A stretch of DNA of 64,000 nt, from NCBI GenBank assembly GCA_040755395.1, contig JBFMAX010000012.1:62001-126000 (forward strand), given 5' to 3'. A program made the position numbers and the translations under genes. Source of the DNA: Nitrospirota bacterium. Lineage in GTDB: Bacteria > Nitrospirota > Nitrospiria > Nitrospirales > Nitrospiraceae. Of this stretch, positions 7,352-16,094 are shown one piece after another. The notes beneath the pieces are model-generated. The model ran no database searches. It was given only the letters and a program-made list of their open reading frames with translations, and was not told where the DNA came from. Each line of letters opens with the position of its first letter. The first letter of the stretch is position 1.

Positions 7352-8662
7352 ATGTGGAAAGCTGAAATTCTCGCCATCGGTTCCGAATTGCTCATCGGGG
7401 GACGGACGGATACCAATTCGCTGTTCCTGACGAGTCAACTGGCGTTGCTCGGCGTCGAAGTACGGTTCAAGTCCGTGGTCGGCGACGAAGAGGCCGACAT
7501 CGCCGACGTGATTCGGACGGCCGTGCGCCGCGCGGACGTGGTCGTGATGACCGGCGGGTTGGGACCGACCGAGGATGACCTGACGCGGGAAGCGGTGGCG
7601 CGGGTGACGGGGCGGCCGTTGCGCCGACGCGCTCAAGCGCTGGAGAGCATGAGGCGACGACTTGCCGCGTGGGGCCGGATGCCCGCTGCCGCGCAGTTGC
7701 GGCAGGCGCTGATCCCCGCCGGAGCGGAGGTGCTGATCAATCCGGTGGGGACGGCGCCCGGTTTCTGTCTGGAATGGAAGGGCGCCTTCCTGGCGGCCTT
7801 GCCCGGCGTGCCCGCTGAAGCGCGGGCGATGGCGACCGCGGAGGTGCTGCCCAGGTTGCAAAGACGAATAGCGGGAAGAAGCGGGCGGGAACAGCCTGCT
7901 CCCATCGTCCGGCGAGTGCTTCACACCTTCGGCCTGCCCGAATCGGAAATCGACCTCAGGCTCAGGGGCGTCGTTCCTCGAGACAGCGGCATACGGCTTG
8001 GGCTTCAGGCTTCGCCGCTGGGTGTGCTGGTGTCGATGACCGCCTCTCCCGCTGCGATGGGGTCGAAACGGTTGCGATCGACCAGCCCCGCGCGCGCCGT
8101 TGATGTTCTAACGCGTGTGTTTCACGAAATCCGCCGGCGCCTCGGTGAATTTGCCTTCGCAGAGGGTGAAGACGCGATGGAAGCCGTCGTCGGCCGCCTC
8201 CTCGCCGACAAACAACTCACTCTGGCAGTCGCCGAATCGTGCACTGGAGGCTTGATCGGCCATCGGCTCACGCAGGTGCCCGGAGCCTCGACCTATCTGG
8301 ACCGTGTCGTCGTCAGCTACAGCAATCGATCCAAAACGGAGTTGTTGGGGGTGCCGAATGAACTGATTGTCGAGCACGGCGCGGTGAGCGATGCGGTCGC
8401 GGCAGCCATGGCGAAGGGGGTTCGCGAACGGAGCGGCACGGCGGTGGGGTTGAGCGCGACGGGGATCGCCGGTCCGGGCGGCGGCACGGCGGCGAAGCCG
8501 GTCGGATTGGTCTATGTCGGGCTTGATTGGGGAGGGGAAAACAGTCTCACCAGGGGGTTTCGATTTCACGGGGACCGTGACGCGATCAAGCTTCGATCTT
8601 CGCAGGCCGCGCTGGATCTCCTGCGCCGGTGGCTGCTGGGCCTGGGAGCCGATCATCGATGA
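7352..8662 (+). CDS. cinA: CinA family protein (competence/damage-inducible, PncC domain)
   Basis: A 436-residue protein with the two-domain CinA layout. The N-terminal MoaB/MogA-like domain starts MWKAEILAIGSELLIGG and has the MTGGLGPTEDD motif. The C-terminal domain (from about residue 270) contains VAESCTGGLIGHRL and SATGIAGPGGG, the nicotinamide-nucleotide amidase (PncC) signatures. Known members recycle NMN and hydrolyse ADP-ribose, and cinA is often linked to recA, as here. The ATG at 7352 matches the conserved family start; the open frame extends much further upstream but inside the previous gene. It overlaps the next gene by ATGA. Confidence 0.92.
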   Translation: MWKAEILAIGSELLIGGRTDTNSLFLTSQLALLGVEVRFKSVVGDEEADIADVIRTAVRRADVVVMTGGLGPTEDDLTREAVARVTGRPLRRRAQALESMRRRLAAWGRMPAAAQLRQALIPAGAEVLINPVGTAPGFCLEWKGAFLAALPGVPAEARAMATAEVLPRLQRRIAGRSGREQPAPIVRRVLHTFGLPESEIDLRLRGVVPRDSGIRLGLQASPLGVLVSMTASPAAMGSKRLRSTSPARAVDVLTRVFHEIRRRLGEFAFAEGEDAMEAVVGRLLADKQLTLAVAESCTGGLIGHRLTQVPGASTYLDRVVVSYSNRSKTELLGVPNELIVEHGAVSDAVAAAMAKGVRERSGTAVGLSATGIAGPGGGTAAKPVGLVYVGLDWGGENSLTRGFRFHGDRDAIKLRSSQAALDLLRRWLLGLGADHR

Positions 8663-9279
8663 TCCGCGCATTCCTCGCGGTGGAGTTGGACGAGCATCTG
8701 CGCGCGGCGATCGAGCAGGTCCAACGCGAACTTCGCGATCGGATCAGCCGACAACTCGGGAGCGACGCGCGCATTCAGTGGGTCCGTCCGGAATCCATTC
8801 ATGTGACGGTCAAATTTCTCGGAGACATCGAGGAGGCGTTCGTGGATCGGATCAGACACGCGCTCGGCCCCGCGCTGGCCGATACGTCGCGTTTTACCGT
8901 CCCGGTGGGAGGGATCGGGGTATTTCCCAATCGGAACGGGCCGCGGGTCTTCTGGATTGGGTGCGCCGGCGGGGCCGAGCAATCCGAGGAAGTAGGTCGG
9001 TGGCGCCGATTGCATCAGGCGGTCGAGCGGGCGCTCGAGCCGCTAGGGTTTGCGGCGGAGGCGAAGCCGTTCAGTCCGCACGTCACGCTGGCGAGGGTCA
9101 AGGACGGGGAGAGGCAGGTCGGCAAGGTCCTGGCGCAGAGCGGGGTGTTCGACCGCCCGCTGTCGTGCGGGAACCTGGTCGTCGGCGCGATCGCTTTCAT
9201 GAGGAGCGAACTCAAACCCGCCGGCGCGGAGTATCGGCGGCTCTGGCAAGTTGAATTGCAGCAAGCAGCCGGCGTGTAG
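8659..9279 (+). CDS. thpR: RNA 2',3'-cyclic phosphodiesterase
   Basis: A 206-residue member of the 2H phosphoesterase superfamily (LigT/ThpR). Both catalytic HxTx motifs are present: HVTVKFLG near residue 48 and HVTLARVK near residue 142. The start MIRAFLAVEL is typical. The enzyme opens 2',3'-cyclic phosphates on RNA and can join tRNA halves in vitro. Its ATG overlaps the cinA stop, so translation is probably coupled. An upstream in-frame ATG at 8629 lies inside cinA and is not used. The cinA-thpR-recA-recX order is a common arrangement. Confidence 0.9.
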   Translation: MIRAFLAVELDEHLRAAIEQVQRELRDRISRQLGSDARIQWVRPESIHVTVKFLGDIEEAFVDRIRHALGPALADTSRFTVPVGGIGVFPNRNGPRVFWIGCAGGAEQSEEVGRWRRLHQAVERALEPLGFAAEAKPFSPHVTLARVKDGERQVGKVLAQSGVFDRPLSCGNLVVGAIAFMRSELKPAGAEYRRLWQVELQQAAGV

Positions 9280-9324
9280 CGAAAAGAGTGTCGAGGCAGG
9301 CTAGGTTTACTCAGGGAAGTTCGG

Positions 9325-9330
9325 TATAAT
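9325..9330 (+). promoter_or_regulatory. recA -10 box
   Basis: A perfect TATAAT lies 34 bases upstream of the recA ATG in the 85-base gap after thpR. The -35 region is poor (TAGGTT at 17-base spacing). AAAGGAG at 9351-9357 is the ribosome binding site. I see no LexA-type palindrome, so SOS control is not evident. Confidence 0.5.
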
Positions 9331-9364
9331 CCGCCGATTCCCGCAAACCAAAAGGAGCATCGCG

Positions 9365-10459
9365 ATGGCCGAAAGAGACGAAAAGAAACGGGCGTTGGAC
9401 CTTGCTCTGTCCCAGATTGAAAAACAGTATGGGAAGGGCGCGATCATGAAACTGGGGACGGCGGAGGCGCCGGCCGATGTCCCGGCCATCTCGACCGGTT
9501 CTCTGGGACTCGATATCGCCCTGGGCGTCGGCGGCTTCCCGCGAGGACGGGTCGTCGAAATTTTCGGCCCTGAAGCGTCGGGCAAAACCACCCTGACACT
9601 CCATGCCATCGCCGAAGCACAACGAGCCGGCGGGATTGCGGCCTTTATCGATGCCGAGCATGCGCTCGATCTGGGGTATGCAAGGAAGCTGGGGGTGCAG
9701 ACGGACGACCTGTTGGTGTCGCAGCCGGACACCGGCGAACAGGCGCTGGAGATCGCCGAAACGTTGGTCCGCAGCGGGGCGGTCGATCTCATCGTCGTGG
9801 ACTCGGTCGCGGCGCTGGTTCCGCGAGCCGAGATCGAAGGAGAGATGGGCGACGCCCACATGGGCTTGCAAGCCCGACTCATGTCGCAGGCCCTGCGCAA
9901 GCTGACGGCCGCCATCTCCAAGTCGCAGACCACGGTGATCTTCATCAATCAAATTCGGATGAAGCTGGGCGTGATGTTCGGCAATCCGGAGACCACCACC
10001 GGCGGCAACGCGCTGAAGTTTTATTCCTCCGTGCGGCTGGACATCAGGCGGATCGAATCGATTAAAGAGGGACAGGACGTGACGGGCAGCCGAGTGCGGG
10101 TGAAGGTCGTCAAGAACAAGCTGGCCCCGCCATTCAAGCAGGCTGAATTCGACGTCATGTTCGCGGAAGGCATCTCTAAGGCCGGCGAGTTGGTGGATCT
10201 CGGCGTCGAGAAGAAAGTCCTGGAGAAATCCGGCGCGTGGTACTCCTATAAAGGGGAGCGGCTGGGGCAGGGACGGGAAGCGGTCCGAGATTATTTAAAA
10301 ACCAATCAGGCGGTGGCTCGGGAAATCGAGGGCCGGTTGCGGGAGTTGGCGGGTATTCCAGGCCGCGGCGGGGAGAAGAAAGCCGAGGTGAAAGAAGAGA
10401 AACGCCCGGAAAACCGGAGCGAGGACCGGAGGGGCCATAGCGTCCGCGCCGGGGCCTGA
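9365..10459 (+). CDS. recA: Recombinase A
   Basis: A 364-residue RecA, close to the usual 345-355 plus a charged tail. The Walker A motif GPEASGKT is at residues 68-75, followed by FIDAEHALD, the Walker B region [13 protein letters not shown], the MSQALRKL helix and the NQIR[22 protein letters not shown] signature. The protein forms the ATP-dependent filament on single-stranded DNA for homologous recombination and repair. The C-terminal 40 residues are Lys/Glu/Arg-rich. It follows thpR with its own promoter and is followed after 57 bases by recX, its usual regulatory partner. Confidence 0.98.
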   Translation: MAERDEKKRALDLALSQIEKQYGKGAIMKLGTAEAPADVPAISTGSLGLDIALGVGGFPRGRVVEIFGPEASGKTTLTLHAIAEAQRAGGIAAFIDAEHALDLGYARKLGVQTDDLLVSQPDTGEQALEIAETLVRSGAVDLIVVDSVAALVPRAEIEGEMGDAHMGLQARLMSQALRKLTAAISKSQTTVIFINQIRMKLGVMFGNPETTTGGNALKFYSSVRLDIRRIESIKEGQDVTGSRVRVKVVKNKLAPPFKQAEFDVMFAEGISKAGELVDLGVEKKVLEKSGAWYSYKGERLGQGREAVRDYLKTNQAVAREIEGRLRELAGIPGRGGEKKAEVKEEKRPENRSEDRRGHSVRAGA

Positions 10460-10516
10460 GCGTTCCGGGGTTGACGCATCAGTGCCGGCAGAAGGCCGCA
10501 CAGTCAGGCTGAGGGG

Positions 10517-10987
10517 ATGCCTCGCGCCGTCATCTCCACTGATCGGGTCGAGCAAGCCGCACTCCGCTACCTGGCCCAACGAGATCGCACCAGCGCTCAG
10601 GTCGCACGGTATCTCGACCGCAAGGGCGCCTCCCGGGCACAGGTTCGTTCGGTGCTGCGCCGACTTGCCAAGGCGGGGTACGTCAATGATCGCGCCTTCG
10701 CCCTGCGGTGGGCGGAGGCACGGTTGGCCCGGCGCCCGATGGGGCGTGAGGCGCTGAAAGCGGAGTTGTTACGACAAGGGCTGGCCGAAGGCCTTGTCGC
10801 CGAGACGCTCGATCGCCTTTATGGGCACGAGCGTGAGCGGGAGCTGGCCACGCAGGCGATCCAACGGGTGTCCAGGCGGGCGGCGGTTTCCCCGAGCCGG
10901 GCTGCGCGGCTGCTCAGGCAACGCGGATTTGACCAAGAGACGATCGACAATGTCGTGCCAAGCGAGAACCGGAATTGTGGAGCCTAG
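10517..10987 (+). CDS. recX: Regulatory protein RecX
   Basis: A 156-residue protein with three tandem three-helix repeats typical of RecX: AALRYLAQRDRTSAQVARYL, LRRLAKAGYVNDRAFALRWAEARL with RRPMGREALKAELLRQG, and a last repeat with SRAARLLRQRGFDQETI. In the family RecX binds RecA filaments and limits their extension. The position directly after recA supports the call. The start MPRAVISTDR has a GAGGGG-type ribosome binding site just upstream. The stop lies 7 bases before alaS. Confidence 0.9.
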   Translation: MPRAVISTDRVEQAALRYLAQRDRTSAQVARYLDRKGASRAQVRSVLRRLAKAGYVNDRAFALRWAEARLARRPMGREALKAELLRQGLAEGLVAETLDRLYGHERERELATQAIQRVSRRAAVSPSRAARLLRQRGFDQETIDNVVPSENRNCGA

Positions 10988-10993
10988 TCGACA

Positions 10994-13624
10994 ATGAATC
11001 GCAGCGCCCAGGACCTGCGCCAGGCTTTTGTCCGTTACTTTGAGAGCCAGGGCCATCAGGCCGTGCCGAGCTCGCCGCTGATTCCGCAGGCGGATCCTAC
11101 CCTGCTGTTCACCAACGCGGGGATGAATCAGTTCAAGCGGGTGTTTCTCGGCGAGGAAACCAGACCCTATCGCCGCGCGGTGACCGTGCAGAAGTGTCTC
11201 CGGGCCGGCGGGAAGCACAACGATCTGGAGAATGTCGGCTATACGCGCCGGCACCATACCTTCTTTGAAATGCTCGGCAACTTCTCGTTCGGCGATTACT
11301 TCAAGGACGAGGCGATCCGGTTCGGGTGGGAGTTCCTCACCAAGACCGTCGGACTGGCGAAAGACCGCCTGTGGGTCACGGTCTTCCGGGAAGACGACGA
11401 GGCCTACCGGTTGTGGGAGAAAATCGGAATGCCGGCGGCGCGGATCATGCGCTTCGGGGAGAAGGATAACTTCTGGCAGATGGCCGATACCGGACCCTGC
11501 GGTCCGTGTTCCGAGATTCATTACGACCAGGGGCCGGCGGTGCCGGGCGACGATGTGCCCAACGGCGCAGGCGACCGGGTCATCGAGATCTGGAACCTGG
11601 TCTTTATGCAGTACAACCGCGATGCCGGCGGGAAGTTGCATCCGCTGCCGAGACCCAGCATCGATACCGGCATGGGCTTGGAGCGGCTGGCCGCGGTGGC
11701 GCAAGGGCAATACAGCAACTACGACAGCGACCTGTTTCGGCCGCTGCTGGCCGCGATCGGCTCGCAGGCCGGCCGCCCGTACGGCGACGACGAGGTCGCC
11801 GATCGATCCATGCGCGTCGTGGCCGACCATCTGCGCGCGATCACCTTTCTCGTCACCGACGGCGTTCTGCCGTCCAACGAGGGGCGCGGTTATGTGCTGC
11901 GACGCATCCTGCGCCGGGCGTCGCGCCACGGTCGACTGCTCGGGCTGACCGAACCGTTCCTCTATAAGCTGACCGGAGCCGTCGTCGAGCTGATGGGCGA
12001 CGCCTATCCGGAACTCCACGCTGCGGCGGAGACGATCGCGGAAGTGACGCAGGGCGAGGAGGAACGGTTCATCGCGACGCTGGATCAGGGGTTGCCGATT
12101 CTCAACGACATGATCGCCAAGGTGAAAGGCGCCAGCAGGTCCGTGTTGCCGGGGACCGACGTCTTCAAGCTGTATGACACCTACGGATTCCCGTTGGACC
12201 TTATCGCCGAGGCCTGCCGGGAACAGGAGATGACACTGGACGAGGCCGGCTTCGAGCGCGCGATCGAGGAGCAACGAACCCGCGCGAGAAAGACAGCCGG
12301 ATTCGAGGAGGAAGCGGCCAGGCCGGTGCTGGTGGAACTGGCGGGGAAGGTGGGCGCGACGCGCTTTGTCGGCTATGAGCGGTTGGAATCGGAGAGCGTC
12401 ATCCAAGCGATCCTGAAGGGGGACCGACTGGTCAAAGAAGCGGTCGAAGGCGACGAGATCGAGCTGGTGCTGAGCGAGACGCCGTTCTATGCCGAGGGCG
12501 GAGGTCAGGTGGGGGATCGCGGGATGCTGACCGGGCCTGAGGGGCGTGTGGAGGTGGTGGAAACGACCAGGCCGGTGACCAGCTTGATCGTCCATAAAGG
12601 CACTGTGCGGGCAGGTCGGATCCGCGAGGGAGAGCCGGTCCAGACGATGGTCAACCCGGTGACCCGACAGGACGCGGCCCGAAACCATACCGCAACCCAT
12701 CTGGTCCATGCGGCGCTGCGGGAACTGCTGGGTCCGCACGTCAAGCAATACGGCTCGCTGGTGGCGCCCAATCGGCTCCGTTTCGATTTCGCCCATTTCA
12801 AGCCCCTGTCCTCGCGCGACATCGACGAGATCGAATCGATGGTGAACGAGCATGTGCGCCGCAACGAACGGGTGCGCACCGAGGTGATGGGAGTCCAGGA
12901 CGCAGTGGCGGCCGGAGCGTTGGCCTTCTTCGGCGACAAGTACGGCGACCGGGTGCGGGTGGTGAGCATCGAGTCGTTCAGCAAGGAACTCTGCGGCGGC
13001 ACCCATTGCCGACAGACCGGGGAGATCGGCGTGTTTCGTATCGTGTCGGAGACCGGGGTGGCGGCCGGTGTGCGCCGGATCGAAGCCCTGACGGGCAGCG
13101 GGGCGCTCGCCCATATGAAGCGGTTGGAGGCGCAGATTCGGGAGTTGTCCGAGCTCCTCAAAGCCAGCCCTTCGGAGTTGGTCGCGAAGACCCGCAAGCT
13201 GACGGCGCAATTGAAGGAGAAAGAGCGCGAGCTGGAAGAATTGAAACTCAAGATGGCCGGCGGGTCGGCGGTCGACGCGCAGGTCAGAACCGTGAGCGGT
13301 GTCCGGGTGCACGCCCAGCGGACCGACGGTCTGGATGTCGCCGGCATGCGCGCGTTGGCCGACCAACTGCGGGACAAGCTGCGGAGCGGCGTGATCGCGT
13401 TGGGGGCGGTCAATGAGGGCAAAGTGTCGTTGCTGGTGGTGGTCACCAAAGATTTGACGGCGCGCCTCAAAGCCGGCGATTTGATCCGCGACATGGCGGC
13501 CGAGGTGGGGGGGACCGGCGGCGGGCGGCCCGAGATGGCGCAGGCCGGCGGCAAGCATCCCGAGCGGCTCGGGGCGGCGCTGGAAAAAGTGTTTGGGCTG
13601 GTGCAAAAGGCGCTGGAGCGGTAA
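10994..13624 (+). CDS. alaS: Alanyl-tRNA synthetase
   Basis: An 876-residue class II synthetase of normal length. Visible are the N-terminal catalytic core (FTNAGMNQFK, CLRAGGKHNDLENVG, RRHHTFFEMLGNFSFGDYFK and GMGLERLAAV), the editing domain zinc site (NHTATHLVHAAL and CGGTHCRQTGEIG), a coiled region with a Lys/Glu heptad-like stretch (about residues 705-755) and the C-terminal DHHA1 domain ending in TGGGRPEMAQAGGKHPE. It charges tRNA-Ala and clears mischarged Ser or Gly. A 959-residue opposite-strand open frame over the gene is a codon-bias artefact. recA-recX-alaS is a widespread order. Confidence 0.98.
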   Translation: MNRSAQDLRQAFVRYFESQGHQAVPSSPLIPQADPTLLFTNAGMNQFKRVFLGEETRPYRRAVTVQKCLRAGGKHNDLENVGYTRRHHTFFEMLGNFSFGDYFKDEAIRFGWEFLTKTVGLAKDRLWVTVFREDDEAYRLWEKIGMPAARIMRFGEKDNFWQMADTGPCGPCSEIHYDQGPAVPGDDVPNGAGDRVIEIWNLVFMQYNRDAGGKLHPLPRPSIDTGMGLERLAAVAQGQYSNYDSDLFRPLLAAIGSQAGRPYGDDEVADRSMRVVADHLRAITFLVTDGVLPSNEGRGYVLRRILRRASRHGRLLGLTEPFLYKLTGAVVELMGDAYPELHAAAETIAEVTQGEEERFIATLDQGLPILNDMIAKVKGASRSVLPGTDVFKLYDTYGFPLDLIAEACREQEMTLDEAGFERAIEEQRTRARKTAGFEEEAARPVLVELAGKVGATRFVGYERLESESVIQAILKGDRLVKEAVEGDEIELVLSETPFYAEGGGQVGDRGMLTGPEGRVEVVETTRPVTSLIVHKGTVRAGRIREGEPVQTMVNPVTRQDAARNHTATHLVHAALRELLGPHVKQYGSLVAPNRLRFDFAHFKPLSSRDIDEIESMVNEHVRRNERVRTEVMGVQDAVAAGALAFFGDKYGDRVRVVSIESFSKELCGGTHCRQTGEIGVFRIVSETGVAAGVRRIEALTGSGALAHMKRLEAQIRELSELLKASPSELVAKTRKLTAQLKEKERELEELKLKMAGGSAVDAQVRTVSGVRVHAQRTDGLDVAGMRALADQLRDKLRSGVIALGAVNEGKVSLLVVVTKDLTARLKAGDLIRDMAAEVGGTGGGRPEMAQAGGKHPERLGAALEKVFGLVQKALER

Positions 13625-13628
13625 GCTG

Positions 13629-14108
13629 ATGGCTGGAACGCGCATCATGGCTCTGGATCACGGCACCAAGCGCATCGGCGTGGCCGTGAGCGATGAGTTG
13701 AGATGGATCGCGCAACCGCTCGAAACGTTCGAACGGCGCAGTCTCGATGCGGACATCGCGCACATCCAGCATCTGGTGCGGACGCACGAAGTCGGCACGG
13801 TGGTGATGGGCATCCCGCTTCGGCTGGACGGCGAGGTCGGGCCGGCTGCGCAGGCGGTGAACCGGTTCATCGAGCGATTGACGCAGGTCCTCAACGTTCC
13901 GGTAGTCACCTGGGATGAACGGATGACCACCAAGTCCGCCGAACAGCTCCTGATCGCCGCCGACGTCAGCCGGAAGAAGAGAAAAGGAGCGGTGGACCGC
14001 GTCGCTGCCGCGCTCCTGCTCCAAAGTTATCTCGAGAACCTGGCCTCAACGGTCCATGGCGGCGAAGCGGGGCGGGAGGAAGAAGCGACGGACGGTTCCG
14101 GCGGCTAA
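13629..14108 (+). CDS. ruvX: RuvX/YqgF family RNase H-fold nuclease
   Basis: A 159-residue protein with the YqgF signature: MALDHGTKRIGVAVSDE with the catalytic Asp, GTVVMGIPLRLDGEVGP, the WDERMTTKSAE motif with Asp and Glu, and a final VDRVAAALLLQSYL with Asp. The family acts in 16S rRNA 5'-end maturation and has been linked to Holliday junction processing. The chosen ATG is 5 bases after alaS; an internal ATG (13647) directly before the first strand is also possible. It lies 24 bases before mltG, in a common alaS-ruvX-mltG string. Confidence 0.92.
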   Translation: MAGTRIMALDHGTKRIGVAVSDELRWIAQPLETFERRSLDADIAHIQHLVRTHEVGTVVMGIPLRLDGEVGPAAQAVNRFIERLTQVLNVPVVTWDERMTTKSAEQLLIAADVSRKKRKGAVDRVAAALLLQSYLENLASTVHGGEAGREEEATDGSGG

Positions 14109-14132
14109 CGACGTCGCGCAGCCGAGATCGGA

Positions 14133-15161
14133 ATGATAACCACTCGACTGGTTCCCTGGCTGATCGTCGCCTCGCTCGCCTTGGGCGGCATAGCCGGGTA
14201 TCAGGTGATGCAATGGGCGGCCGCTCCGGCTGCTTCTCACTCCGACGCACCTCCTACCAAGATCGTGCTCGTCCCCGAAGGAGCGTCGTTCCAACAGGTG
14301 GCGGCGTTATTGGAACGGGAGCAGATCATCAAAAGCCGCTCGGCGTTTCTTCTCCTGGGCAAAGCCAATGACGCGGACCGCAAAATCCATCCGGGGGAGT
14401 ATGAACTCAACGCGGGCATGCTGCCCGCAGAGATTTTGGCCATGCTCGTCTCGGGTCGCGTGGTCCTGCATCAGGTCACGATTCCGGAAGGATTCACCAT
14501 GACCCAGATTGCGGAGACGCTTGGAGAGCGGGGGTTGGTCGATCAGGCCGAGTTCCTTCGTCTGGCGCAGGATCGCGAGTTCATTCGGACTCTGGGCATC
14601 GAGGCGGACAGCCTGGAGGGTTATCTCTTCCCCGATACGTACCGATTCGCCCGTCGCACCAAGGCGGGAGACGCCCTCCGTGTATTGGTGGACAATCTGT
14701 GGCAAGTGTTCACGCCGGAATTGCGCGAGCGGGCGAAGCAGGTAAACCTGAGCATCCACGAAGTCCTGACCCTGGCCTCCGTGATCGAAAAGGAGACCAG
14801 CGTAGACGAGGAACGCCCGCTCATTTCGGCGGTCTTCCACAACCGCCTGCGGAAAAACATCCCGCTCCAGAGCGACCCCACCGTGATTTATGGGTTGGCG
14901 GCGTCGTTCGACGGCAATCTGCGAAGGCAGGACCTGGACAATAAGAGCCCCTACAACACCTATCGGGTGAAGGGACTGCCGCCCGGACCGATCGCCAGTC
15001 CGGGCGCGCGATCGATCCGGGCGGCGCTGTATCCGGCGCCGGCGCCGTATCTCTATTTCGTCTCGCGCAATGACGGCACGCACCAGTTCTCCTCCACGCT
15101 GGAGGAACATAATCGGGCGGTCGAGAAGTATCAGCGCCGACCCTTCCGCAGAGTGTCGTGA
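14133..15161 (+). CDS. mltG: Endolytic murein transglycosylase
   Basis: A 342-residue inner-membrane enzyme of the YceG/MltG family. One transmembrane helix lies at residues 5-25. A LysM-like region follows (PEGASFQQVAALLEREQIIKS), then the catalytic domain with LASVIEKET containing the essential Glu (near residue 218), the VFHNRLRKNIPLQSDPTVIYGL block and NTYRVKGLPPGPIASPG. The enzyme cuts nascent peptidoglycan strands to end glycan polymerisation. It is slightly longer than the common 330-340. It ends 3 bases before deoC, so the two are probably co-transcribed. Confidence 0.95.
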   Translation: MITTRLVPWLIVASLALGGIAGYQVMQWAAAPAASHSDAPPTKIVLVPEGASFQQVAALLEREQIIKSRSAFLLLGKANDADRKIHPGEYELNAGMLPAEILAMLVSGRVVLHQVTIPEGFTMTQIAETLGERGLVDQAEFLRLAQDREFIRTLGIEADSLEGYLFPDTYRFARRTKAGDALRVLVDNLWQVFTPELRERAKQVNLSIHEVLTLASVIEKETSVDEERPLISAVFHNRLRKNIPLQSDPTVIYGLAASFDGNLRRQDLDNKSPYNTYRVKGLPPGPIASPGARSIRAALYPAPAPYLYFVSRNDGTHQFSSTLEEHNRAVEKYQRRPFRRVS

Positions 15162-15164
15162 CGC

Positions 15165-15839
15165 ATGCTGATCGCCGACCTTCCGGCTCTCATCGACCAC
15201 ACCATCCTGCAGCCTGAAGCCACCAAAGCCGACGTGCTCCGTCTGTGCGGAGAAGCGGTGAAGTACGGATTCAGCGTTGTCTTTGTGCCTCCGTGCTATG
15301 TCGATGACGCCATGGCCGCGGTCAAAGGCACGGCGATCCGGATCGGGATTCCCGTCGGGTTCCCGTTGGGCGGCCATACGACAAAGGTGAAAGTCGCCGA
15401 GGCGGCGGAGGCGGCCGGGCGCGGCGCCAGAGAATTGGACATGGTGATCAACATCAGCCGTCTGAAATCCGGCGAGTACAGTCTCGTCCGGTTGGACATT
15501 GAAGAGGTCGTCAAAGCGACGCCGGGAGTCGGTCATAAGGTGATTCTCGAAGTCTGTTATCTGACGCGGGAGGAGAAGGTGACGGCTTGTCGGCTGGCGG
15601 TCGATGCTGGCGCCGAGTATGTGAAAACCTCGACAGGTTTTGGCGCCGGAGGGGCCACGGTGGAGGATGTGCGGCTGATGAAGGCGACGGTTGCGGGGCA
15701 AGCCAGGGTGAAAGCTTCGGGCGGGATCAGAGATTGGCGGACGACGCAAGCTCTGTTGGAGGCGGGGGCCGATCGGATCGGCACCAGCGCAAGCGTGAAG
15801 ATTACGGAGGAGTGGTTGGCGGCCGCGAAGCGGCGATGA
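15165..15839 (+). CDS. deoC: Deoxyribose-phosphate aldolase
   Basis: A 224-residue TIM-barrel aldolase that splits 2-deoxyribose 5-phosphate into glyceraldehyde 3-phosphate and acetaldehyde. The Schiff-base lysine is in YVKTSTGFG (about Lys154) and the second active-site lysine in RVKASGGIRD (about Lys183). IDHTILQPEAT at the N-terminus and VGFPLGGH are also typical. It sits 3 bases after mltG and upstream of deoB, which makes its substrate, so the two act in deoxynucleoside catabolism. Confidence 0.96.
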   Translation: MLIADLPALIDHTILQPEATKADVLRLCGEAVKYGFSVVFVPPCYVDDAMAAVKGTAIRIGIPVGFPLGGHTTKVKVAEAAEAAGRGARELDMVINISRLKSGEYSLVRLDIEEVVKATPGVGHKVILEVCYLTREEKVTACRLAVDAGAEYVKTSTGFGAGGATVEDVRLMKATVAGQARVKASGGIRDWRTTQALLEAGADRIGTSASVKITEEWLAAAKRR

Positions 15840-16056
15840 CGCCAGCGGTTGACCGCCGGGTGGAGTTCATCATGATCCCCCGATCAGCAGCGGCAAGTGA
15901 CTCGGTGTTGGGGAGCCAAGTGCGCGGTGTGACGTGGAAGCGGGCCGGATGTCTCGTCGCTGCGCGATGACCGGATAAGCTGCAAAGTCTGAGACTTTTC
16001 TCCCGCTGTTTCGACTCGTTTGTGAGTTTCCATCCCCGATCGATCACCGCTCCGCC
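15840..16056. other. Non-coding gap between deoC and the deoB promoter
   Basis: I see no gene, tRNA or clear terminator here. The short open frames (for example 15802-16047 on the minus strand) show no family pattern. Confidence 0.4.
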
Positions 16057-16085
16057 TTTCGGACCGAAGAGGCTTCTGCTATAGT
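16057..16085 (+). promoter_or_regulatory. deoB promoter with TTCGG-A-CCGAA palindrome
   Basis: TATAGT at 16080-16085 is preceded 17 bases upstream by TTTCGG at the -35 position, which is the left arm of the palindrome TTCGGACCGAA (16058-16068). The deoB ATG is only 9 bases past the -10 box and has no ribosome binding site, implying a nearly leaderless mRNA. The same palindrome and a TGCTATAGTG string recur upstream of the gene at 37247, which argues for a common regulator or promoter class. Confidence 0.5.
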
Positions 16086-16094
16086 GCGCGGACT

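Noticed and set aside
9280-9364. LexA/SOS box before recA
   Set aside because: Only a -10 box and ribosome binding site are visible; no dyad of known LexA type.
10769-13648. 959-codon open frame on the minus strand
   Set aside because: It lies fully opposite alaS, has low-complexity composition and no family motif; GC-rich codon bias produces it.
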